41,227 nucleotides of DNA, taken from positions 1 through 41,227 of the forward strand of contig NZ_JACADJ010000031.1 in assembly GCF_013389365.1 (NCBI RefSeq), written 5' to 3'. The notes under the pieces are model-generated. The model had not been told where the DNA came from and did not search any database. It was given only the letters and a program-made list of their open reading frames with translations. Both the position numbers and the translations under genes were made by a program. Shown in pieces: positions 7,889 through 16,471 of the stretch. The DNA comes from Desulfobacter latus (GTDB taxonomy: Bacteria > Desulfobacterota > Desulfobacteria > Desulfobacterales > Desulfobacteraceae). Numbering within the stretch: position 1 is the first letter of the stretch; every line of letters starts with the position of its first letter.

Positions 7889-8308
7889 TTAGGATGAGGA
7901 CCGGCGGGTCCCTTTCAAGATGTCACTGGCAAGGGAAATGCTTTTTTTCCCGTGTTCAATCAGGGCGACAGTCAATGCTTTGATCTCCATTTTTTCCCGG
8001 GATGTTACGGCTTTGAGAAGAATGGGCAGGTTGACGCCTGAAATAACCTCCACCTTTTCTTCTTCAAGAAAGGCATAGGCCAGGTTTGAAGGTGTACCTC
8101 CGAACATGTCGGTTAAAATAATAACGCCGTTTTCACAATAGACCTGTTTGATCCCCTGTTTAATTTTTTTTCGTAAACGTTCCGGATCCTGTTTGATGTC
8201 TATGGATATGGATTCAAGTTTATTCTGTCGTTCCCCCAGAATAAATTCCAAGGTTTCAATCAATGCCGCACCCAGATTTGCATGGGTGACAATTAAAATT
8301 CCTGTCAT
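7889..8308 (-). CDS. PTS EIIA component, mannose (EIIA-Man) family
   Basis: A 139-residue protein from the ATG at 8308 (M-T-G-I-L-I-V-T-H-A-N-L-G). The frame extends to 8344 but would then overlap rapZ. The phosphoacceptor histidine is the H of I-V-T-H-A near residue 9, and the second signature L-T-D-M-F-G-G-T-P-S-N is present. EIIA-Man proteins normally pass phosphate from HPr to sugar transport subunits; no IIB, IIC or IID genes are here. Next to rapZ, ptsN and rpoN this points to a signalling PTS branch, as in other deltaproteobacteria. The target is unknown. Confidence 0.88.
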   Translation of the reverse strand: MTGILIVTHANLGAALIETLEFILGERQNKLESISIDIKQDPERLRKKIKQGIKQVYCENGVIILTDMFGGTPSNLAYAFLEEEKVEVISGVNLPILLKAVTSREKMEIKALTVALIEHGKKSISLASDILKGTRRSSS

Positions 8309-8318
8309 AATCTGCCTG

Positions 8319-9200
8319 TTATATCTCGTTGATGTCTCTGTCAATATCTCTGTGCCGCAGGCTTGGATTCAGATCCCTTTTAACCAGCCGTTCAAATATG
8401 GCCCGGGATATGGCGACACTACGATGGCGACCGCCTGTACAGCCCAAAGCAAGTGTTAAATATGCCTTGTTTTCTTTTTTATATAAAGGAATGAGATAAT
8501 CAATAAGATTGTAGTATTTTTTCAAAAAGGTTTTTGTCTCCGGGTTTTCCAGGACAAAGGCTTTTACCGCATCGGATTCTCCGTTATGGGCTCTAAGTTC
8601 GGGCACAAAATAAGGATTGGCCAGAAATCGCAGATCCATCACAATATCCGCATCCACCGGGATGCCGTATTTGTAGCCAAAAGACATGATATTCAATTTC
8701 ATGACGTTTTCGACCCCCGTATCCTTGGACACGAGACGGTGTATTTCCGCTTTGAGCTGATGCACATTGAAATCAGAGGTGTCAATGATATGGTGGGCAA
8801 GCTTGCGGATGTCGGCCATGCCCTGTTTTTCAGACATGATGCTGTCCAAAAGATTTTTTCCATCATCCAGCGGATGGTGCCTGCGGGTCTGACTGAACCG
8901 TTTGACAAGGGTCTGGTTGTCGGCTTCAAGAAAGATAATGACCGGAGAAACCCCCATCTCTTCTAAGGCAGAGACCCCGGAAATAAATGTCTTTGTAAAG
9001 GTTTTTGAGCGCATATCCATCACAAAGGCGGCACCCTTGACCCTGGCGTTTTCCCCTAACGGCAGTTCGAGTACCTTAGGCACAAGTTCCATGGGCATGT
9101 TGTCAATACAGTAGAAGGAGGTGTCTTCAAACGCCTGGGCAACGGTTGTCTTCCCGGAACCCGAGATACCGGTGATGATATAAACCTTGAGGGGGTCCAT
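8319..9200 (-). CDS. rapZ: RapZ/YvcJ-family nucleotide-binding protein
   Basis: A 293-residue protein. The N-terminal P-loop is G-I-S-G-S-G-K-T near residues 15-22. The conserved C-terminal domain includes L-G-C-T-G-G-R-H-R-S-V, a likely ligand or RNA-binding site. In enterobacteria RapZ is an adaptor that delivers GlmZ sRNA to RNase E and so tunes GlmS; in other groups the role is less clear, and this gene is commonly kept beside ptsN, hpf and rpoN. It follows ptsN with a 2-base gap. Confidence 0.95.
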   Translation of the reverse strand: MDPLKVYIITGISGSGKTTVAQAFEDTSFYCIDNMPMELVPKVLELPLGENARVKGAAFVMDMRSKTFTKTFISGVSALEEMGVSPVIIFLEADNQTLVKRFSQTRRHHPLDDGKNLLDSIMSEKQGMADIRKLAHHIIDTSDFNVHQLKAEIHRLVSKDTGVENVMKLNIMSFGYKYGIPVDADIVMDLRFLANPYFVPELRAHNGESDAVKAFVLENPETKTFLKKYYNLIDYLIPLYKKENKAYLTLALGCTGGRHRSVAISRAIFERLVKRDLNPSLRHRDIDRDINEI

Positions 9201-9202
9201 TG

Positions 9203-9661
9203 TTAAAATTCTTCGTCGGTTTCCAGAATGATCTGATGAAGCTGTTGCGTTGAACCTGCCGCTAACAGGCGCTCCTTAAACTGATTCATTTTCAGCAGCT
9301 TGGATATCTGGGCAAGCACTTTCAAATGGCCTCCTGTGGAATGCTCGGGTGTTAAAAGCAGGAAGAACAAATGGACCGGCCGGTTATCCAGAGAATCAAA
9401 TTCAATTCCTTTGATACTGCGCCCAAATCCCACAGCAATGGATTTAACCGTCTCCAGTTTACCGTGGGGTATGGCGATACCGCCGCCGATGCCTGTGGAG
9501 CCTAAGTTCTCCCGTTCCATGAGAACGGCTGCAACATCTTCGGTGTCAGCCCCGGCCACCGGTGCAACCGCCTGGGACAGTTCCTTTATGATCTCTGCTT
9601 TATTGTCGGCTTTAAGATCTGCGATAATGGCGTCCAGCTTTAGAATGTCACTGATTTTCAT
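9203..9661 (-). CDS. ptsN: PTS IIA-like nitrogen regulatory protein (EIIA-Ntr)
   Basis: A 152-residue EIIA of the fructose/nitrogen family. The phosphoacceptor histidine lies in G-G-G-I-A-I-P-H-G-K-L-E. The family's F-L-L-L-T-P-E-H-S-T-G-G-H-L-K-V-L-A segment follows. PtsN is the end acceptor of the nitrogen PTS (EI-Ntr, NPr) and regulates by binding partner proteins; it does not transport sugar. It lies in the classic rpoN-hpf-ptsN-rapZ order and starts 9 bases after the hpf stop. Confidence 0.95.
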   Translation of the reverse strand: MKISDILKLDAIIADLKADNKAEIIKELSQAVAPVAGADTEDVAAVLMERENLGSTGIGGGIAIPHGKLETVKSIAVGFGRSIKGIEFDSLDNRPVHLFFLLLTPEHSTGGHLKVLAQISKLLKMNQFKERLLAAGSTQQLHQIILETDEEF

Positions 9662-9670
9662 CCGGTTCGA

Positions 9671-10204
9671 TTATCCTTGGGGAGCGATCAATCCCAGTTT
9701 TCCGTTATTGTGTTTATAAATGACATTGACCTGTTTTGTGCGGGCATTCAAAAATACATAAAAAGATTTTTTGCCCGATTCCAGCTCAATCACTGCATCT
9801 TCAACATCCATGGGTTTGGTTTCAAGGGGTTCTTCAATAATATCAATCACATCTCCGGGGAGTGGCTCATCTATGCTGAATTCCCGGGTATCGGTCAGGC
9901 TTGCCTTGTTGCCTGACATGTGTTTTTTTTCTTTTTCCTTGTGTTTCGTGATTTGGCCTTTGACTTTATCCGCCAGGGTGTCAATGGCGGCATACATGCT
10001 TTCGGACGCTTCTTTTGCATGAATATTCAGCGATCCGCTGGTTAAGGTGATTTCAGCAATATGCCTTATTTTTTCAACGCTCAGGACGACATTGGCCTCG
10101 GCCGGCCCCTCCAGCATTTTGTCAAATCGTTTAAATTTTTTGTTTACGTAGGATTTCAGGGAATCGGATGCCTCTATTTTTTTGAACGTGATGGTGATCT
10201 GCAT
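9671..10204 (-). CDS. hpf: Ribosome hibernation promoting factor (HPF/YfiA), C-terminal-domain form
   Basis: A 177-residue protein from the ATG at 10204, which has GGGAGAG upstream. The open frame runs to 10336, but that extra part overlaps rpoN and lacks family similarity. The N-terminal domain (M-Q-I-T-I-T-F-K-K to about residue 100) is the S30AE fold that fills the decoding channel of idle 30S subunits. After a charged linker a tail with K-S-F-Y-V-F-L-N-A-R-T-K-Q-V-N-V-I-Y-K and G-L-I-A-P resembles the long-HPF dimerisation domain, so it may form 100S ribosomes directly. The linker is shorter than in many long HPFs. Confidence 0.93.
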   Translation of the reverse strand: MQITITFKKIEASDSLKSYVNKKFKRFDKMLEGPAEANVVLSVEKIRHIAEITLTSGSLNIHAKEASESMYAAIDTLADKVKGQITKHKEKEKKHMSGNKASLTDTREFSIDEPLPGDVIDIIEEPLETKPMDVEDAVIELESGKKSFYVFLNARTKQVNVIYKHNNGKLGLIAPQG

Positions 10205-10217
10205 AGATTCGCTCTCC

Positions 10218-11660
10218 CTATAGTTGTTTGCGTTTGTTGGATGGTAGAATATTGAGTACTTTTCTGTATTTTGCCACGGTTCGCCGGGCAATCTGAATGT
10301 CTGATTCCTGCAGCATTGCGGCGATTTTATCATCACTTAAAGGTGCGTTAGGATCTTCATTGTCAATGAGTTGTCTGATTCTCTCCTTGACACTGGCCGA
10401 TGCCATGGAAGGTCCGTCAACCCGTTCTATGGAACTGTTGAAAAAATATTTCAACTCAAACAGTCCCTGGGGGGTGTACGCATATTTGTTGGTGGTCACC
10501 CGGCTGATGGTGGACTCATGCATTTCAATATCTTCGGCAATGTCTTTTAAGATCAGAGGCCGTAGATAGGCAATGCCTTTTTCAAAAAAATCCCTTTGAA
10601 ATTTTATAATGCTTTCCATCACCAGGTAAATGGTTTTCTGGCGCTGGTGAATGGATTTTATCAGCCAGGAGGCGGACTGCATTTTTTCATTGAGATAGGT
10701 TTTGGTCTCCTTGGGAATTTTTTTGCCGGTGGCCACGGCTTCCCTGTAAAATCTTGAAATTCTTAATTTGGGAAGGCCGTCATCGTTCATAACAATTTTA
10801 AAATCATCTCCGACTTTATAGACGTATATGTCAGGGGTGATGTAGGCGGGTTCTTCCGTGGCAAATTTCCTGCCGGGTTTGGGTTCAAGAAACTGGATAA
10901 TTTTGACTGCGGCCCGTACATCCTCAACGGAAATTTTGAGGGCCTTGGCAATTTTTTTACTGTTTCTGTTTTCAAGATTTTTAAGATGGCTCTCAATGAT
11001 CCGGGTGATGATATCATTTTCGATGCCAAGCAGCCGGATCTGAATTAAAAGTGTTTCGCTCAGGTTTCTGGCACACACCCCGGGAGGGTCAAAGGTTTGA
11101 AGCACGGCCAGCACTTCTTCAACGGTTTGGATATCGGCCTGGGCGGTCTGGGCCAATTCCGCCACGTCGGCGCATAAATATCCATCACGGTTCAGGTTGC
11201 CGATGATGATGTGCCCAATGGTTTCCTTGTCCTCGGGTAGCTCCGAAAGCATTAACTGCCATTTCAAGTGCGCTTCAAGGGTTTGTTTCTCGGATGTAAA
11301 TGCTTCGTAATTGGGCGTTTCACTGTTTTCAGACTCCATGTAGAGCCTACCCGTGGAGTTGTATTCATTGATATAATTTTCCCAATCCATATCCGAGGGC
11401 ACCCGTTCTTCAATCGTGACTTCCTTGACAGGGGCTTCGGTTTCCGTTTCCCGGGTTTCGGTTTCCTGGGCTGTGATGGCTTTGTCAGGGGCATCATCAA
11501 TGGATATCTCTTCAAGGGCCGGATTTTGCTCCATTTCCTGCTGGATCATGTCGGCAAGTTCAAGCCGGGAGAGCTGAAGTAGTTTAATTGCCTGCTGGAG
11601 CTGGGGGGTCATGACCAGCTGCTGGGTCAGTGCAAGGCCTTGTTGTAATCCAATTTCCAT
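10218..11660 (-). CDS. rpoN: RNA polymerase sigma-54 factor
   Basis: A 480-residue sigma-54. Region I is the Gln/Leu-rich N-terminus (L-Q-Q-G-L-A-L-T-Q-Q-L-V-M-T-P-Q-L-Q-Q) that receives the activator signal. An acidic Region II follows, then the core-binding part. The C-terminal RpoN box A-R-R-T-V-A-K-Y-R, which reads the -24 element, is intact. Length is normal. It lies between lptB and hpf, the usual place in Gram-negative bacteria. The sigma-54 activator at 22212-23612 is a possible partner. Confidence 0.97.
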   Translation of the reverse strand: MEIGLQQGLALTQQLVMTPQLQQAIKLLQLSRLELADMIQQEMEQNPALEEISIDDAPDKAITAQETETRETETEAPVKEVTIEERVPSDMDWENYINEYNSTGRLYMESENSETPNYEAFTSEKQTLEAHLKWQLMLSELPEDKETIGHIIIGNLNRDGYLCADVAELAQTAQADIQTVEEVLAVLQTFDPPGVCARNLSETLLIQIRLLGIENDIITRIIESHLKNLENRNSKKIAKALKISVEDVRAAVKIIQFLEPKPGRKFATEEPAYITPDIYVYKVGDDFKIVMNDDGLPKLRISRFYREAVATGKKIPKETKTYLNEKMQSASWLIKSIHQRQKTIYLVMESIIKFQRDFFEKGIAYLRPLILKDIAEDIEMHESTISRVTTNKYAYTPQGLFELKYFFNSSIERVDGPSMASASVKERIRQLIDNEDPNAPLSDDKIAAMLQESDIQIARRTVAKYRKVLNILPSNKRKQL

Positions 11661-11662
11661 GA

Positions 11663-12391
11663 TTAAAGTCTAAAATTATCTCCCAAATAAATTCGTTTGG
11701 CGACTTTGCTCGAAATAATTTTTTCCGGTGGTCCTGATTCCACAACCACCCCCTGACTCATAATATAAGCCGTGTCGCATACGCCTAATGTTTCCCTGAC
11801 ATTATGGTCGGAAATTAATATCCCGATGCCTTTGTCCGTAAGCTGGGATATGATTTGCTGGATGTCAATGACAGCCAGGGGATCAATGCCGGCAAACGGT
11901 TCATCCAGCAGGATGAACAAGGGGTCTGTGGCCAGCACCCTTGAAATTTCAAGGCGGCGCCGCTCGCCACCGGACAGAGATGCCGCCTTTTGCCCGGCCA
12001 GGGTCAATATACCAAGTTCTTTCATCAGGCTTTCGGCTTTCTGATGGATGTCGATGTCCGTATCTTTTTTATCAACAACCTCCAGAATAGCCGTTATATT
12101 TTCCCGGACAGTCAGTTTTTTAAATATAGAAGTTTCCTGGGGCAGATAGCCAATCCCCTTTCTGGCCCTGACATACATGGGGTACCGGGTTATATTCTCC
12201 GCGTCAAGGTGAACCGTGCCTTTTTCGGGTCGGATCATGCCTACGGTCATATAAAAGGTGGTGGTCTTGCCGGCACCGTTGGGCCCTAGAAGCCCGGTTA
12301 CCCGGCCGTGGTCCACGTTCAGGCTGACCTGATCCACAACGGTTTTACCGCCATAGGTTTTTACAAGGTTTTCCAGTACCAGCCGGCTCAT
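11663..12391 (-). CDS. lptB: LptB, ABC ATPase of lipopolysaccharide export
   Basis: A 242-residue cytoplasmic ATPase that powers LptB2FG in pulling LPS out of the inner membrane. Walker A G-P-N-G-A-G-K-T-T near residues 36-44, signature L-S-G-G-E-R-R-R, Walker B F-I-L-L-D-E-P-F-A-G-I-D-P and the H-loop I-S-D-H-N-V-R-E are all present. The F-A-G-I-D-P form is typical for LptB. It abuts lptA and ends 2 bases before rpoN. LptF and LptG are not in the window. Confidence 0.97.
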   Translation of the reverse strand: MSRLVLENLVKTYGGKTVVDQVSLNVDHGRVTGLLGPNGAGKTTTFYMTVGMIRPEKGTVHLDAENITRYPMYVRARKGIGYLPQETSIFKKLTVRENITAILEVVDKKDTDIDIHQKAESLMKELGILTLAGQKAASLSGGERRRLEISRVLATDPLFILLDEPFAGIDPLAVIDIQQIISQLTDKGIGILISDHNVRETLGVCDTAYIMSQGVVVESGPPEKIISSKVAKRIYLGDNFRL

Positions 12392-12952
12392 CTATAAAGA
12401 TCCACCCTGATCTTCAGCATCAAAAAATGCTTCAACTCTGGTCTTTTCGCTACTTTCCACAACGACCCGGTCCTGGGTTTTGAACAAGGTGATTTTTTTG
12501 CCGGAAATCCAGCTTTTTCCCGTAAGCAGACGGGCCTGGGTTTGTTCTCCGGTGAGTATCAGAATTTCCTCTGCCGTATCATAATTCGCCTGATCTGAGA
12601 ATGCCTTGCGCGCCCCTTCGGTGTATTCCACATTGCCTGTGGCAAGAATCCGCTTGACGTTTGACTGATCTTCCTTTTGGGTTTTTGATGTATGAAAAAA
12701 GACCTTAAGCGAATCTGCTAAGAGTATACTGTCTGCCCGAACTGCTTTGACGTTTCCCGTAAATTCAACCATGGACTGATCTTTGCCGGCCACCATTTTA
12801 TCCGAAGTGATTTTCAGATCAGCCGGTGGTTGCTTTTTATCCGCGGTTTTGTTCTCCTGGGCTGCAAAGGATGGTTGTGTAAGCAGAAGCAGCAGTATTA
12901 TCAATGAAACCGAATAGATATTATAATAGATTGGCGTTTTTAATATGTTCAC
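12392..12952 (-). CDS. lptA: LptA, periplasmic lipopolysaccharide transport protein
   Basis: A 186-residue protein with an N-terminal signal peptide (hydrophobic core near residues 13-25, likely cut after S-F-A-A). The OstA-like jellyroll follows: L-K-I-T-S-D-K-M-V-A and V-E-F-T-G-N-V-K-A-V-R-A-D are the family pattern of strands. LptA forms the periplasmic bridge between LptC and LptD. The start overlaps the lptC 3' end by 32 bases. It is immediately followed by lptB. Confidence 0.88.
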   Translation of the reverse strand: MNILKTPIYYNIYSVSLIILLLLLTQPSFAAQENKTADKKQPPADLKITSDKMVAGKDQSMVEFTGNVKAVRADSILLADSLKVFFHTSKTQKEDQSNVKRILATGNVEYTEGARKAFSDQANYDTAEEILILTGEQTQARLLTGKSWISGKKITLFKTQDRVVVESSEKTRVEAFFDAEDQGGSL

Positions 12953-13514
12953 TAAACTGTCCTTTTACATGTCCTTTTAAGATGATCAGATCCTGGTTTA
13001 GCAGGATTTGCATGCTGTCAGCTTCTATTTCGGAGTCTTCGTCATTCACTGTAATTCTTGAATTGGAGTATATTATATGTGGTTTTTTGGCATAATGCAA
13101 TGTTTCACTTCTGAGGGTGTAGCGCTGATATCGTATAATAACATTTTTTGAAAAGGTCATGTCGTGGGTTTTGGTGTCGAGTTCTCCTGACGTTGCTGTC
13201 AGGTGAACTTGTGTGTGCTGCTTTGTATAGAAAATAATGTTTATATCTTTAAGTACAGCTGTGTTCCGGGCTTTGAGCAGGGTGGCACTGGATGCGTTGA
13301 GCTGCCATTCGGTGACGCCGTTTTTTTTGGAAATTTGCTCAATGACGTTGAGTTTGAGTGCAGCCGTGTCATCGACCTCAATATCTTCAAGCGTGATGGG
13401 CGTGGTGAGCAGGTAATTGATGTAATAGTAAGCACCGCCTCCTCCAAGGATGAGTCCTATAAGCAGAATCAGGGGCCGTATCAGTTTTTTTTTGCCGATG
13501 CCGATGCTGCTCAC
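12921..13514 (-). CDS. lptC: LptC, inner-membrane LPS transport protein
   Basis: About 197 residues from the GTG at 13514, which overlaps the kdsC TGA by 3 bases (GTGA at 13511-13514). An ATG at 13544 would add 10 residues but overlaps kdsC further. One N-terminal membrane helix (L-I-L-L-I-G-L-I-L-G-G-G-G-A-Y-Y-Y) anchors a periplasmic OstA-like domain (L-T-A-T-S-G-E-L-D-T-K-T, then I-E-A-D-S-M). LptC receives LPS from LptFG and hands it to LptA. The call rests on topology, the fold pattern and the kdsC-lptC-lptA-lptB order. Confidence 0.87.
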   Translation of the reverse strand: MSSIGIGKKKLIRPLILLIGLILGGGGAYYYINYLLTTPITLEDIEVDDTAALKLNVIEQISKKNGVTEWQLNASSATLLKARNTAVLKDINIIFYTKQHTQVHLTATSGELDTKTHDMTFSKNVIIRYQRYTLRSETLHYAKKPHIIYSNSRITVNDEDSEIEADSMQILLNQDLIILKGHVKGQFSEHIKNANLL

Positions 13515-14026
13515 GACAGAAACCTTGACACGGCGGTTTCCCAAAGCCCTTTGGCTTTGAGGATGGCTTCGCAGACCTGGCGGACAGCACCTTTTCCCCC
13601 CGGCAGATCCGTAATCATATCGGCCCGGGTTTTAACGTCAGCAGGGGCGTCAGCCACGGTAACCGCAAATCCGGCCCGGGCCATGGCAGGCAGATCTATG
13701 AGATCATCTCCCATGAATGCCATATGTGCGGTGCTGATCCGGGTGCTTGCGGATATGGATGCCAATGCTTTGGCCTTGTCCCGGGTGCCGTCAAAAACCA
13801 GGGTGATGCCCAGATTGTCGCACCGGTGGCGCAGGGCACCGGAGACCCTTGCCGTGACAATCCCGACATGAATGCCTGCATCCATGAGCAGACGGATGCC
13901 AAGGCCGTCTCTGACGTTAAAGCTTTTGATCTGTTCACCTGTATCCGTGTAGGTAATGCTGCCGTCGGTGAGTACCCCGTCCACATCTAAGAGCAGCAGC
14001 CGGATATCTTTTAATTGTGTTGTCAT
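13511..14026 (-). CDS. kdsC: 3-deoxy-D-manno-octulosonate 8-phosphate phosphatase KdsC
   Basis: A 171-residue HAD phosphatase that hydrolyses KDO 8-phosphate to KDO for LPS inner core. HAD motif I is L-L-L-D-V-D-G-V-L-T-D-G, followed by the KdsC-specific F-N-V-R-D-G-L-G-I, and motif IV F-M-G-D-D-L-I-D-L-P. There is no cap domain, as usual for KdsC tetramers. I choose the ATG at 14026 because it overlaps the kdsA TGA (ATGA at 14023-14026). The frame is open up to 14116 but that part overlaps kdsA. Confidence 0.95.
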   Translation of the reverse strand: MTTQLKDIRLLLLDVDGVLTDGSITYTDTGEQIKSFNVRDGLGIRLLMDAGIHVGIVTARVSGALRHRCDNLGITLVFDGTRDKAKALASISASTRISTAHMAFMGDDLIDLPAMARAGFAVTVADAPADVKTRADMITDLPGGKGAVRQVCEAILKAKGLWETAVSRFLS

Positions 14027-14844
14027 AGGCACCGGCCTGCCGCTTTTCTGATATTGACCAGATGGGTCAAAAGATGTTTCATCTGATCCAGGGGCATGGC
14101 GTTTGGTCCGTCGCACAGGGCGTTGTCCGGATCGGGGTGGGTTTCCATGAACAGGCCATGGGCACCGCAGGCCACTGCGGCCCTGGCAAGGGGGGCGATA
14201 AACTCTCTTTCCCCGGCCGATGCAGTGCCGCTGCCGCCGGGAAGCTGAACACTGTGGGTGGCATCAAAAATGACAGGCATGCCCAGGTCCCGTAAAATCT
14301 GTATGGATCTGAAATCCACCACAAGGTTGTTATACCCGAAACAGGTGCCCCGTTCCGTAATGGCAATATTCTGATTTCCTGTGGATTTGGCTTTTTCAAT
14401 GATGTTTCGGCAGTCGCCCGGTGCAAGAAACTGGCCCTTTTTGATGTTCACGGGTTTACCTGTCCTGCAGGCGGCTAAAATCAGGTCGGTCTGGCGGCAT
14501 AAAAATGCCGGTATCTGTATAATATCAAGGACTTGCGCCGCTTTTTCAGCCTGGTCAGGCAGGTGAATATCAGAAATAACAGGGATATCCAGTTCGCTTT
14601 TAATCTGTTTTAAGATGTCAAGACCGTGTTCCGGGCCAGGGCCCCTGAATGATTGAATGGATGTTCGGTTGGCCTTGTCATAGGAAGCTTTGAAAATATA
14701 AGGAATACCTAAATCCCGTGTGACCTGTTTCAGGTGTTTTGCAATACCAAGGCTTGTGTGTAGATCCTCTATCACACAGGGCCCGGCAATTAGAAAAAAA
14801 AGATTCGGGTTGTTTTGGGTCAGGTCAAAAAAAAAGTTTGTCAT
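14023..14844 (-). CDS. kdsA: 3-deoxy-8-phosphooctulonate synthase KdsA
   Basis: A 273-residue KdsA condensing arabinose 5-phosphate with phosphoenolpyruvate to KDO 8-phosphate. Seen: I-A-G-P-C-V-I-E near the start, F-K-A-S-Y-D-K-A-N-R-T-S, Q-I-P-A-F-L-C-R-Q-T-D and G-Q-F-L-A-P. C in the I-A-G-P-C-V motif is consistent with the metal-dependent class, though I cannot prove the class. The ATG at 14844 has AAGGAT upstream. It is the first gene of the long minus-strand operon ending in tRNA-Leu. Confidence 0.96.
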   Translation of the reverse strand: MTNFFFDLTQNNPNLFFLIAGPCVIEDLHTSLGIAKHLKQVTRDLGIPYIFKASYDKANRTSIQSFRGPGPEHGLDILKQIKSELDIPVISDIHLPDQAEKAAQVLDIIQIPAFLCRQTDLILAACRTGKPVNIKKGQFLAPGDCRNIIEKAKSTGNQNIAITERGTCFGYNNLVVDFRSIQILRDLGMPVIFDATHSVQLPGGSGTASAGEREFIAPLARAAVACGAHGLFMETHPDPDNALCDGPNAMPLDQMKHLLTHLVNIRKAAGRCL

Positions 14845-14884
14845 CGGGCATATCCTTAAAAGAAAAAAATAATGATCACCTTAA

Positions 14885-14912
14885 GTATTATTCGTCCGGG
14901 CAAATGTCAAGA
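14885..14912 (-). promoter_or_regulatory. Likely sigma-70 promoter of the kdsA operon
   Basis: On the minus strand a perfect -35 TTGACA (plus-strand 14905-14910) is followed after 14-17 bases by weak -10 candidates (AATACT or TACTTA). The distance to the kdsA ATG is about 45 bases. The -35 is clear; the -10 choice is uncertain. Confidence 0.45.
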
Positions 14913-14932
14913 TGGATCACAGGGCAGGGGCA

Positions 14933-14953
14933 GCAATTCTAACTTGGAATTGC
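14933..14953. repeat. 7-bp inverted repeat in the divergent kdsA/M23 intergenic region
   Basis: GCAATTC and GAATTGC, 7-base spacer, in the 206-base divergent region. Such a dyad between divergent promoters could be an operator. No known regulator site is recognised. Confidence 0.35.
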
Positions 14954-15053
14954 CGGGTACCAGGGAAAATTCCTTGATAAGATAGGTATTTGCTGATATT
15001 TTAAACAGGTTTTGAATGTACTCTTCTAACCTCTTGAAAAATAAGGTTGTTTG

Positions 15054-16433
15054 ATGAAAAAAACACTCTTTTTTATTATATTTCTGGCGATTATCGTGCC
15101 TGTGGGATGGATTCTGTTCTGCAAGTATGAGGGCGGTATCCCCAACGCAGAGATCAGTCTGCCCTCCCCGTATTTGAAACAATCCTATGCAATAAACATG
15201 ACTGCAACAGATGACGGCGCCGGTTTAAAGCATGTAACGGTTTCCCTGGTGCAGAAAGATAATGAGAAAGTCCTTTTGGACAAATCCTACCCACCCTCCT
15301 CCATTTTGTCTTTATTCAGTGACAAGAAAATCCTGTCGGATAATTTTGTCATTCCTGTTGAAACACGTAAATATGGTATGAACGACGGCCAGGCCGTTAT
15401 TCGGATTGTTATAACTGATTATGCCTGGCGTAACTGGACCAAAGGCAACCGCTTTTATGACGAGCGGCCGGTGATTATTGATACGGTAGCGCCTCGACTC
15501 CAGGTTTTAACCTCCCAGCATAATGTGTCCAAGGGGGGTGTCGGCCTTGTGATTTATAAACTTGATGAAGAAAATATTCAAAGCGGTGTCAGGGTAGGGG
15601 AGAATTTTTTCCCCGGATATTCCGGTGTGTTTAGTGACCCCATGGTCATTACAGCCCTGTTTGCCCTGGATCATACCCAGGGACCGGATACCCGCCTTGT
15701 CGTAGAAGCCCGGGATCCGGCCGGAAATGAGACCAAACGCGGATTTTATCATTATATCAAAGATAAGAACTTCAGGCCCGACACCCTGCGCATTTCAGAC
15801 GGTTTCCTGGAATTCAAAATGCCTGATTTTGACCTAGGTCCCAAGGAAGCGCAGTTTTTGACGGAATCCAATCCTTTGCTGGCAAAATTTTTATATATTA
15901 ACGAAACCCTTCGCCGCCAAAATGTGGAAACCGTACTTAAAGTGCCTGCCGATACCCGTGCCGAATTGATGTGGGACGGTCGTTTCAGTCGTCTTTCCGG
16001 GTCTGCCAACCGGGCCCGGTTTGCCGATAAACGCACCTATAAATACAACGGCCAGGTCATCAGCCATTCCACCCATTTAGGTATTGACCTGGCTTCTACC
16101 GCCAATGCACCGGTGGGTGCGGCCAACCATGGAAGGGTCATCATGGCGGAGAATGTCGGCATTTTCGGCAATACCGTCATCATTGATCACGGGCTTGGTC
16201 TTGCCAGCCTTTATTGCCATTTAAGCCAGATGAACGTGACCCAAGGCGATATGGTTAAACAGGATGATATTATTGGCCGTACCGGCATTACCGGGCTTGC
16301 CGGCGGCGATCACCTGCACTTTTCCATGATGCTTCACAATGTATTTGTCAATCCCGTGGAATGGTGGGACGCGGCCTGGATAAAAAACAACATCACCTCA
16401 AAGATTGAGTCTGTTAAAGCACAGATTCAGTAA
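15054..16433 (+). CDS. M23 (LytM-type) metallopeptidase with N-terminal membrane anchor
   Basis: A 459-residue protein from the ATG at 15054 (a TTG lies one codon upstream). A hydrophobic N-terminus (about residues 4-22) is a membrane anchor or signal. The central part (about residues 30-260) is strand-rich and looks like Ig-type or bacterial surface domains. The C-terminal LytM domain has the zinc ligands H-L-G-I-D near residue 341 and H-L-H-F near 420-423, with Y-C-H-L-S between, so it should be catalytically competent. Role: periplasmic peptidoglycan endopeptidase for wall growth or division. It faces away from kdsA across a shared intergenic region. Confidence 0.9.
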   Translation: MKKTLFFIIFLAIIVPVGWILFCKYEGGIPNAEISLPSPYLKQSYAINMTATDDGAGLKHVTVSLVQKDNEKVLLDKSYPPSSILSLFSDKKILSDNFVIPVETRKYGMNDGQAVIRIVITDYAWRNWTKGNRFYDERPVIIDTVAPRLQVLTSQHNVSKGGVGLVIYKLDEENIQSGVRVGENFFPGYSGVFSDPMVITALFALDHTQGPDTRLVVEARDPAGNETKRGFYHYIKDKNFRPDTLRISDGFLEFKMPDFDLGPKEAQFLTESNPLLAKFLYINETLRRQNVETVLKVPADTRAELMWDGRFSRLSGSANRARFADKRTYKYNGQVISHSTHLGIDLASTANAPVGAANHGRVIMAENVGIFGNTVIIDHGLGLASLYCHLSQMNVTQGDMVKQDDIIGRTGITGLAGGDHLHFSMMLHNVFVNPVEWWDAAWIKNNITSKIESVKAQIQ

Positions 16434-16471
16434 CCGTATAACTTTTAAGTAAAATCAGGATAATTGAAATC

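Noticed and set aside
10205-10336. 44-codon N-terminal extension of hpf
   Set aside because: It overlaps the rpoN 3' end and has no similarity to HPF; the ATG at 10204 has a good ribosome site.
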